A DNA stretch of 5,275 nt, from assembly GCA_905204385.1 (NCBI GenBank), contig CAJKZL010000264.1:1-5275 (forward strand), read 5' to 3'. The notes under the pieces are model-generated. The model was not told where the DNA came from and did not search any database. It worked only from the letters and a program-made list of their open reading frames with translations. Made by a program: the position numbers and the translations under genes. This document shows, piece by piece, positions 1 to 5,275 of the stretch (the first letter of the stretch is position 1; every line of letters begins with the position of its first letter). The stretch is from an uncultured Odoribacter sp. (GTDB taxonomy: Bacteria; Bacteroidota; Bacteroidia; Bacteroidales; Marinifilaceae).

Positions 1-256
1 ATTGTATATTTTTTCTTGAATAAAACCGATTATTTTTTTTATAAAATTGCCGAAATAAAAAAGATATTATAAATTTAGACCTTCAGCAATTAAGGAAGTA
101 AAAGTTTTCCTCTGATTAATTGGCCGGATTTCCTCATTCGAATCATTAAAAGGTTATTGGCTTATTATGAAAAAGAGCAGATAATGATAGGTTTATTTCC
201 AATAGTAATTTTAAAAGGAGCGTTTGCTGGAAATGTTGCCTGAATAATTTTTTACG
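1..256. other. AT-rich intergenic region upstream of the kelch lipoprotein gene
   Basis: No convincing gene is visible. One forward frame is open from base 1 to a TAA at 70-72 (23 codons, mostly I, F, Y, K). It could be the tail of an upstream gene, but its composition is no different from the surrounding noncoding DNA. No good -33/-7 promoter pair was found: TAGGTTTA (188-195) and TAATTTTA (206-213) each miss the TAnnTTTG consensus by one base, and neither has a well-placed TTTG upstream. A Shine-Dalgarno-like AAGGAG lies at 215-220, 36 bases before the lipoprotein start. Confidence 0.6.
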
Positions 257-1210
257 ATGAGGTCTTTTATTTATTTTTCAGTTTTATTGTTTGGTTTGGC
301 GTCCTGTGAAAAGGGTGAACCGGAAGATTCTCCCTTAACAGGTAGCTGGAAGCCTGTTGAAAATAGTTATTTCCAGGGAGTGAAAGAAAGAATCCAGTCT
401 GCTGGTTGTGTGTATCATGATACTTTGCTTTTCGGTATGGGTTTTCTTTCCTTAACTCAAGATTTGATTCAAAACGATTTGTGGCTTTATACCGAAGAAG
501 GATGGAATAGATTGCCTGATTTCCCCGGGCAAAAACGAATCGATCCGCTTGTTTGTATGTCGCAGGGGGGAGTATTTGTTACCCAGGGGTATGCTTTACC
601 CTCCCAAGCGTTTAAGGATATTTGGCGATACGATCTGCGTACGGGGATGTGGGATTCTTTGTCCTATGAATTTCCCGGTCAAGGGAGGACTGGTGCGATT
701 TCTTTTGAACTGGAAGGAAAATTGTATCTTGGTGCGGGCGTTAGTATTCAAAAAACTGGAATGCTATCAGATATGTATATTTTTGATCCTCATCAGGGCT
801 GGAACTCTTTTTTTACAGAACGACAGGCATATTCCACCGTCTTTAAATGGGAGGGTGAAGTATATTGTTGTTTTGGACAAGATGAAAGAGGCTATATCAA
901 TACACTCCGGAAATTCGATGCACAGGCGGGGCAATGGCAAACGGTCGCTATATGGGTAGATTATAATGTACGGACCGATGCTCACGCTTTTGCTATCCGC
1001 CAAGGTGAACAGGAATATGTTTACCTGATCGGTGGGAAACCTAAACTCCCTGAAGCATATGATTGGTGTTTCCGCTATAATTTTCAGACGAAGCGAACTG
1101 AAAAAATCATTTTCCCGGAGACCATGAGCGTAAAAGCTGCTTTTGCTATCCATAATACAGCTTATATCTTTGATGGAAAAAATGTTTACCACTTGCTTTT
1201 GCCGGATTAA
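257..1210 (+). CDS. Kelch-like beta-propeller lipoprotein, function unknown
   Basis: This is a 317-residue predicted lipoprotein. Residues 1-17 form a signal peptide with a short hydrophobic core and the lipobox L14-A15-S16-C17, so the mature protein should be lipidated at Cys17. The residues after the cysteine (E-K-G-E-P-E-D) resemble the lysine-plus-acidic export signal of Bacteroidota surface lipoproteins, suggesting display on the outer face of the outer membrane. The rest reads as about six degenerate kelch-type blades (roughly 48-89, 93-138, 143-187, 190-231, 241-286, 291-314). The recurring pattern is a hydrophobic strand, glycines, then D-[LIM]-[WY]-x-[YF]-[DT] and a tryptophan, as in NDLWLY, KDIWRYD and SDMYIFD. 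An in-frame TAA at 245-247 means ATG 257 is the first usable start, although no Shine-Dalgarno site sits next to it. The gene ends in tandem stops, TAATAA. Kelch propellers bind proteins or sugars; a sialic-acid mutarotase of the NanM type is one kelch family, but nothing here supports that role. It looks monocistronic and unrelated to the glp genes. Confidence 0.85.
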   Translation: MRSFIYFSVLLFGLASCEKGEPEDSPLTGSWKPVENSYFQGVKERIQSAGCVYHDTLLFGMGFLSLTQDLIQNDLWLYTEEGWNRLPDFPGQKRIDPLVCMSQGGVFVTQGYALPSQAFKDIWRYDLRTGMWDSLSYEFPGQGRTGAISFELEGKLYLGAGVSIQKTGMLSDMYIFDPHQGWNSFFTERQAYSTVFKWEGEVYCCFGQDERGYINTLRKFDAQAGQWQTVAIWVDYNVRTDAHAFAIRQGEQEYVYLIGGKPKLPEAYDWCFRYNFQTKRTEKIIFPETMSVKAAFAIHNTAYIFDGKNVYHLLLPD

Positions 1211-1261
1211 TAAGTGAGAATTTAAAGTATCTCGGTATCCGTCCAGGAATGAGGTGTCGTT

Positions 1262-1295
1262 TTTTGTTCCGGGAGGTTCTTCCCCCGGAACAAAA
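1262..1295. terminator. Perfect 12-bp hairpin after the lipoprotein gene, candidate terminator
   Basis: TTTTGTTCCGGG (1262-1273) pairs perfectly with CCCGGAACAAAA (1284-1295) around a 10-base loop that could add a G-C and a G-U pair. It begins 51 bases after the lipoprotein stop, where a terminator is expected. The T run lies on the 5' side and the A run on the 3' side, and no U tract follows on either strand. It is therefore not a textbook intrinsic terminator; the hairpin may define a transcript 3' end in another way. Confidence 0.5.
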
Positions 1296-1367
1296 TCAAT
1301 CTTACCCGATAAATTTTATAGGAATTTTGGATACAGTTCCTGCATTCTTCGTCTATTCCATTTAAAA

Positions 1368-1375
1368 TAGTTTTG
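1368..1375 (+). promoter_or_regulatory. Candidate Bacteroidota -7 promoter element for glpABC
   Basis: TAGTTTTG matches the Bacteroidota sigma-ABfr -7 consensus TAnnTTTG at every fixed base. No clean TTTG -33 box lies 19-21 bases upstream; the nearest weak match is TTCG at 1348-1351, 16 bases away. If used, transcription would start a few bases after 1375 and leave a leader of roughly 130 bases before glpA. Near-matches TAACTTTC (1415-1422) and TACTTTCG (1438-1445) are alternatives. Confidence 0.4.
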
Positions 1376-1421
1376 AATAACTTTTTTCCTGGTTTTTGAG
1401 TTTCTTTTTTTGAATAACTTT
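1371..1421 (+). repeat. 14-bp perfect direct repeat in the glpA leader
   Basis: TTTTGAATAACTTT occurs at 1371-1384 and again at 1408-1421, offset by 37 bases. The first copy overlaps the candidate -7 element, a position where a regulator could act. The DNA is T-rich, so part of the match could be low-complexity chance, but the central TTGAATAAC is not simple sequence. Confidence 0.6.
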
Positions 1422-1426
1422 CAAAA

Positions 1427-1466
1427 CGAACTAAAAATACTTTCGATTTTGTTTTGAAATGTTTCG
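1427..1466. promoter_or_regulatory. Cluster of TTCG/CGAA motifs, possible DeoR/GlpR-type operator
   Basis: CGAA at 1427-1430 and TTTCG at 1441-1445 and 1462-1466 lie between the candidate promoter and glpA. The two TTTCG copies are 21 bases apart, about two helical turns, on the same face of the DNA. AAAACGAA (1423-1430) is the exact reverse complement of TTCGTTTT (1463-1470). DeoR-family regulators, including GlpR, are known to favour TTCG-containing sites, and glp operons are classic targets. No regulator gene is in the window, so this is inference. Confidence 0.25.
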
Positions 1467-1481
1467 TTTTATTTCTTTCTT

Positions 1482-1518
1482 TGTCTCAGTAAATTTAAAT
1501 CATCTGTAAAATGAGACA
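1482..1518 (+). promoter_or_regulatory. Possible hairpin masking the glpA start codon
   Basis: TGTCTCA (1482-1488) is the exact reverse complement of TGAGACA (1512-1518), which contains the UG of the glpA AUG and codon 2. Two G-U pairs could extend the outside of the stem. The loop is 23 bases and AT-rich. A 7-bp stem with so long a loop is only moderately stable and may be chance. Confidence 0.3.
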
Positions 1519-3145
1519 GGAAGAATCTACCAAACCGTTCGATGTGATTATCATTGGCGGGGGTGCGACCGGAGCGGGCATAGCCAGGGATTGTTCCCGA
1601 CGGGGCATCAGTGTACTCTTAATCGAAAGGTTCGACATTTCGACGGGGGCAACCGGGCGGAACCATGGCCTCTTGCACAGCGGAGCGCGTTATGCGGTCA
1701 CCGACAGGGAGTCGGCAGAGGAATGTATTAAAGAAAACATGATATTGCGGAGGATTGCCAGTCATTGCGTAGAGGAGACAGACGGTTTGTTCCTGAGTTT
1801 GCCGGAGGATGATATCGCTTATCAATCGAAATTTGTAGATGCTTGCCGGGCTGCCGGAATCCGGGCGGATGTGATCGATCCCCGGGAGGCGTTGAGGCTG
1901 GAGCCTGCAGCTAATCCGGATATTATCGGTGCGGTGCGGGTACCCGACGGTTCGGTGGATCCTTTCCGCTTGACAGCTTCCAATATCATGGATGCTAAAA
2001 GTCATGGAGCGGTGGTGCTGACCTATCATGAGGTAATCGAGTTATGCAAAGACCGGCAGAGGATCTGCGGAGTGAAGGTACTCGACCATAGAACCAAGCA
2101 GGTGAAAAGCTTTGAAGCCGGTATTGTCGTGAATGCAGGGGGGATCTGGGGACATCGCATTGCAGAATTAGCAGGTGTACGTGTCAATATGCTGCCGGCA
2201 AAGGGTGCCCTGTTGATCTTCGGTCACCGGGTAAATAATATGGTGCTGAACCGTTGCCGTAAACCTGCCGATGCCGATATTCTCGTGCCGGGCGATACCA
2301 TTTCTTTGATCGGCACCACTTCCAGTAAGATTCCTTTCGATGAAATAGACCGGATGTATGTGACTCCTAAAGAGGTGGATCTGCTTTTGCGCGAAGGAGA
2401 AAAACTCTCTCCCGTATTGGCCCAGACCCGTATTTTGCGCGCTTATGCCGGAGTCCGGCCGCTGGTGGCTTCGGATGACGATCCCAGCGGAAGGAATGTG
2501 AGCCGCGGCATCGTATTGCTCGATCATGCTGTGCGCGATGGCGTAGAAGGGTTTATTACCATTACCGGAGGAAAATTGATGACCTATCGGTTGATGGCGG
2601 AATGGACTACGGACTTGATCTGTAAAAAAATGGGCGTAAACGTTGCCTGCACGACCGCTACCGAACAATTGCCAGGCTCCCGGGAAAAGGCCGAAGAGGT
2701 GGGTAAAAAAATGATTTCGGTGCCCTTGGCTCAGCGAAATTCTACCATCTACCGCCATGGGGATATGGCGGGGCAATTCTCGGAAAATACTCCGTTGGAC
2801 AATAGTTTGGTGTGTGAATGTGAGGAAGTTTCGGTGGCTGAGGTAAAGTATGCCCTGAATGAACTCGATGTACATACCCTGGTAGATCTGCGAAGGCGCA
2901 CCCGGGTGGGGATGGGTACCTGTCAGGGTGAACTTTGTGCCTGCCGGGCTGCCGGGCTGATGAGCAGTACGAAAAAATATTGTACCCGGCAAGCAAAAGA
3001 GGATTTGTCGTCTTTTCTGAATGAAAGATGGAAGGGAATGGCTCCGATTGCTTGGGGAGATACCTTGAGAGAGTGTGAATATATGTCGTGGATTTATGAA
3101 GGTGTTTGTGGTTTAGAATCCGTTAATAAACAAGAAAAGATATGA
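1511..3145 (+). CDS. glpA: Anaerobic glycerol-3-phosphate dehydrogenase subunit A
   Basis: GlpA is the catalytic FAD subunit that oxidises sn-glycerol-3-phosphate to dihydroxyacetone phosphate; it works with GlpB and passes electrons to GlpC. The 544 residues match the usual GlpA length (542 in E. coli). An N-terminal FAD-binding Rossmann motif GGGATG is at 16-21. The DAO-type oxidoreductase domain continues to about 370, with family signatures TGATGRNHGLLHSGARY (45-61), GVRPL (314-318) and TGGKLMTYR (352-360). A BFD-like [2Fe-2S] domain follows at about 433-485, with Cys435 and Cys437 plus Cys471 and Cys476 as likely ligands (Cys478 is also present). The BFD domain separates GlpA from the aerobic enzyme GlpD. 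An in-frame TAA at 1496-1498 with no ATG before 1511 fixes the start. There is no clear Shine-Dalgarno site, which is normal for Bacteroidota. The last codons overlap glpB by four bases (ATGA), so translation is probably coupled. The identification is firm. Confidence 0.97.
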   Translation: MRQEESTKPFDVIIIGGGATGAGIARDCSRRGISVLLIERFDISTGATGRNHGLLHSGARYAVTDRESAEECIKENMILRRIASHCVEETDGLFLSLPEDDIAYQSKFVDACRAAGIRADVIDPREALRLEPAANPDIIGAVRVPDGSVDPFRLTASNIMDAKSHGAVVLTYHEVIELCKDRQRICGVKVLDHRTKQVKSFEAGIVVNAGGIWGHRIAELAGVRVNMLPAKGALLIFGHRVNNMVLNRCRKPADADILVPGDTISLIGTTSSKIPFDEIDRMYVTPKEVDLLLREGEKLSPVLAQTRILRAYAGVRPLVASDDDPSGRNVSRGIVLLDHAVRDGVEGFITITGGKLMTYRLMAEWTTDLICKKMGVNVACTTATEQLPGSREKAEEVGKKMISVPLAQRNSTIYRHGDMAGQFSENTPLDNSLVCECEEVSVAEVKYALNELDVHTLVDLRRRTRVGMGTCQGELCACRAAGLMSSTKKYCTRQAKEDLSSFLNERWKGMAPIAWGDTLRECEYMSWIYEGVCGLESVNKQEKI

Positions 3146-4398
3146 AATTTGATACAGTTGTTATCGGCGGTGGATTGGCGGGATTGGTTTGTGGGATCCG
3201 TTTAGTCCGGCAAGGGCAAAAATGTGTGATCGTTTCTGCCGGTCAGAGTGCTTTGCATTTTTCTTCCGGTTCTTTGGATTTGTTGAATAGCTTGCCGGAT
3301 GGCACTTCGGTAGAATATCCATTGCAGGCCATCGATCGTTTGGTTGCCTTGGCACCTCGGCATCCTTATGCTAAATTGGGAAAGGAACGATTCGGAGAAT
3401 TGGCCGTCCGGGCAGAACGTTTTTTTGCGGAAGCGGGGATAGCTGTGGATGGAGGGGTACAGAAAAATCATTACCGGGTAACTCCTATGGGAACATTAAA
3501 AGCCACTTGGTTGACCTTGGGCGATCAGTATAGGTGCGAGGCGCCGGATCGGTTGCCCTGGAAGAAAGTTGCTATTTTTAATGTTACAGGTTTCCTGGAT
3601 TTTTATACCCAGTTTATTGCTGATGAATTCCGGAAACTGGGCACCGCGAGTTGTTTGCATGAATTCAGTTTCCCGGCTTTGGAACAGTTGCGCAGAAATC
3701 CCACCGAAATGCGGTCCACCAATATTGCCCGGGTATTCGATCGGTCGGAAAATCTGGATGAATTGGTCAGGATTATCCAGGCGGAAAGCGGGGATGCGGA
3801 GGCGGTGGTGTTACCGTCTGTTTTAGGACTTAGCAGGGGAGATTTGCTGAAGGAGGTACAGCGAAGGGTCGGTAAGCCGGTTTGTCTGTTGCCTACCTTG
3901 CCTCCTTCCGTCGCCGGTATTCGGGCTCAGCAGCAATTGCGGAAATGCTTTCAGGAGGCAGGGGGTGTGTACATGCTTGGGGATACCGTTTTGCGTGCCG
4001 AATCTGAGGGACATAGAGTGAGTCGGTTGTATTCCTGTAATCATGGAGATATTCCTTTCAGGGCAAGACATTTTGTTCTGGCTACCGGGAGTTATTTCAG
4101 TCAGGGATTGATGGCTACTCCCGGACGGGTGTATGAACCGGTATTCGGGCTGGATGTCGCTTCTCTGGGAGAAAGGGAAAGTTGGTATAGCAAAGAGGTG
4201 TTCGATGCTCAACCCTATCAGAGTTTCGGAGTGAAAACCGATGAAACATTCCGGGGAATACGCGGAGGTGAACTTATGGATAATCTGTATGTAGCGGGCG
4301 CTGTCCTCGAAGGGTTCAATGCCATAAAAGAAGGATGCGGGGGCGGAGTGTCGGCGTTGACTGCCTTGTTTGTAGCGGATAAAATTTTAAATCAGTGA
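3142..4398 (+). CDS. glpB: Anaerobic glycerol-3-phosphate dehydrogenase subunit B
   Basis: GlpB is the second flavoprotein subunit of the anaerobic enzyme. In E. coli it binds FMN and forms the soluble GlpAB dimer that docks on membrane-associated GlpC. At 418 residues it matches the family (419 in E. coli). It opens with a dinucleotide-binding motif GGGLAG (9-14), followed by the family block GQSALHFSSGSLDLL (34-48), RVTPMGTLKATWL (112-124), LLPTLPPSVAGIR (249-261) and a C-terminal glycine-rich flavin-contact segment GCGGG near 398-402. The ATG overlaps the glpA stop as ATGA, and a purine-rich AAGAAAAGA lies just upstream, consistent with translational coupling and a fixed subunit ratio. The reading frame is intact and no key motif is missing. 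The identification rests on full-length resemblance to remembered family sequence and on its place between glpA and glpC. Confidence 0.96.
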   Translation: MKFDTVVIGGGLAGLVCGIRLVRQGQKCVIVSAGQSALHFSSGSLDLLNSLPDGTSVEYPLQAIDRLVALAPRHPYAKLGKERFGELAVRAERFFAEAGIAVDGGVQKNHYRVTPMGTLKATWLTLGDQYRCEAPDRLPWKKVAIFNVTGFLDFYTQFIADEFRKLGTASCLHEFSFPALEQLRRNPTEMRSTNIARVFDRSENLDELVRIIQAESGDAEAVVLPSVLGLSRGDLLKEVQRRVGKPVCLLPTLPPSVAGIRAQQQLRKCFQEAGGVYMLGDTVLRAESEGHRVSRLYSCNHGDIPFRARHFVLATGSYFSQGLMATPGRVYEPVFGLDVASLGERESWYSKEVFDAQPYQSFGVKTDETFRGIRGGELMDNLYVAGAVLEGFNAIKEGCGGGVSALTALFVADKILNQ

Positions 4399-4402
4399 GG
4401 TT

Positions 4403-5275
4403 ATGAATCTTCAACAGCATAATGTAAGTGAAAATAATTTTGAACAGTGCATCAAATGTACTGTTTGTACGGTTTATTGCCCGGTTGCAGCGGTGAAACC
4501 CGAATATCCCGGTCCTAAACAAGCCGGTCCGGACGGCGAGCGGTTGCGGTTGAAAAAACTGAATTTTTATGATGAGGCGCTGAAATATTGCATCAATTGT
4601 AAAAGATGTGAGGTGGCCTGTCCTTCGAATGTACGCATCGGGGATATTATCCAATTGGCACGGATCAGGCACAGCAAGAAAAAACCGGCTTTGCGCGATT
4701 TTATTCTGGCCAATACCGACTTGGTGGGTACCCTTTCCACTCCTTTGGCTCCGGTAGTCAACGCTACTTTAGGATTGACTCCGGTAAAAGCCCTCTTGGA
4801 TGGAGTATTGAAAATCGATCATCGCCGGACTTTCCCGAAATATGCTTCAGGTACTTTTGAAAGTTGGTTTAAAAAACAGCGTGAAAAACAGGAACGGTAT
4901 ACGGAAAAGGTCGGTTATTTCCACGGTTGCTATGTCAATTATAACCATCCTCGGCTCGGGAAGGATTTTGTAAAAGTGATGAATGCTTTCGGTATAGGGG
5001 TGAAATTGTTGAAAAAAGAAAAATGTTGTGGGGTGGCTTTGATTTCCAATGGTTTTATTCAGCAAGCCCGGAAACAGGCTCGGGTGAATGTCGATTCCAT
5101 ACGCGATGCGGTTATTGGACAACGGATTCCGGTATTGGCGACTTCTTCCACCTGTACCTTCACCATCAGGGATGAATATCCTCATCTGCTGGGAGTTGAC
5201 AATGCCGAAGTGCGCGATCAAGTGGAATTGGCAACCCGGTATATTCACCGTTTGCTGGATCAGAATCGGACAGAA
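4403..5275 (+). CDS. glpC: Anaerobic glycerol-3-phosphate dehydrogenase subunit C, 3' end outside window
   Basis: GlpC is the iron-sulfur subunit that anchors GlpAB at the membrane and delivers electrons to the quinone pool, probably menaquinone here. The frame stays open from ATG 4403 to the last base, giving 291 codons of a protein usually near 396, so about 100 residues lie beyond the window. Two ferredoxin-type [4Fe-4S] motifs are complete: Cys16/19/22/26-Pro and Cys63/66/69/73-Pro, each CxxCxxCxxxCP. The first CCG domain, as in heterodisulfide-reductase-like proteins, shows Cys176 in FHGCYVNYNHP, Cys208-Cys209-Gly210, and Cys251; the second CCG domain should follow downstream. YPGPKQAGPDGERLRLK (35-51) is a GlpC signature. 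Only four bases separate it from the glpB stop. GAGG at 4397-4400 is a possible but very close ribosome site. An in-frame TAA at 4388-4390 leaves no earlier ATG. Confidence 0.96.
   Translation, partial: MNLQQHNVSENNFEQCIKCTVCTVYCPVAAVKPEYPGPKQAGPDGERLRLKKLNFYDEALKYCINCKRCEVACPSNVRIGDIIQLARIRHSKKKPALRDFILANTDLVGTLSTPLAPVVNATLGLTPVKALLDGVLKIDHRRTFPKYASGTFESWFKKQREKQERYTEKVGYFHGCYVNYNHPRLGKDFVKVMNAFGIGVKLLKKEKCCGVALISNGFIQQARKQARVNVDSIRDAVIGQRIPVLATSSTCTFTIRDEYPHLLGVDNAEVRDQVELATRYIHRLLDQNRTE

Noticed and set aside
1..72. Open frame at the left edge ending in TAA, possible tail of an upstream gene
   Set aside because: Its 23 codons are AT-rich and show no protein-like signature, and the other forward frames close quickly, so it cannot be told from noncoding DNA.
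767..1192. A 141-codon minus-strand open frame
   Set aside because: It is antisense to the propeller part of the lipoprotein gene and has no recognisable domain.
1211..1510. Possible small RNA, tRNA, riboswitch or CRISPR array in the spacer
   Set aside because: No cloverleaf, conserved riboswitch core or regularly spaced repeat array is visible; the one repeat pair and the hairpin are reported separately.
2168..2992. A 274-codon open frame on the minus strand
   Set aside because: It lies wholly inside glpA, whose motifs are unmistakable. The antisense translation has no recognisable family features and looks like a by-product of glpA codon use.
3142..3145. ATGA overlap between glpA and glpB as a possible frameshift or fusion
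   Set aside because: Both proteins have normal family length and ends; a four-base stop-start overlap is a common sign of translational coupling.
4847..5248. A 133-codon minus-strand open frame
   Set aside because: It is antisense to glpC, where the forward frame carries conserved CCG-domain cysteines.

Overview
The window looks like a piece of a Bacteroidota (Bacteroidales-type) chromosome. The clues are AT-rich intergenic DNA, start codons without strong Shine-Dalgarno sites, a lipoprotein whose acidic/lysine tail after the lipobox resembles a Bacteroidota surface-export signal, and a TAnnTTTG-type -7 promoter element. Genus cannot be fixed from the sequence alone.

Layout: positions 1-256 are AT-rich DNA with no convincing gene. 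A single lipoprotein gene with a kelch-like beta-propeller follows (257-1210). A 300-base spacer (1211-1510) holds a perfect 12-bp hairpin just after that gene, then a very AT-rich stretch with a promoter candidate, a 14-bp direct repeat, several TTTCG-type motifs and a possible hairpin over the next start codon. The rest is a tight operon, glpA (1511-3145), glpB (3142-4398) and the first 291 codons of glpC (4403 to the window end). glpC has no stop codon inside the window.

Together glpABC encode the three-subunit anaerobic sn-glycerol-3-phosphate dehydrogenase. GlpA and GlpB form the flavoprotein part that oxidises glycerol-3-phosphate to dihydroxyacetone phosphate. GlpC carries the electrons through iron-sulfur clusters to the membrane quinone pool, presumably menaquinone feeding fumarate respiration in an anaerobic gut-type bacterium. 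The proteins follow the enterobacterial subunits closely over their whole visible length.

I did not find a clearly new biological system. The least explained parts are the glpA leader and the kelch lipoprotein of unknown role.
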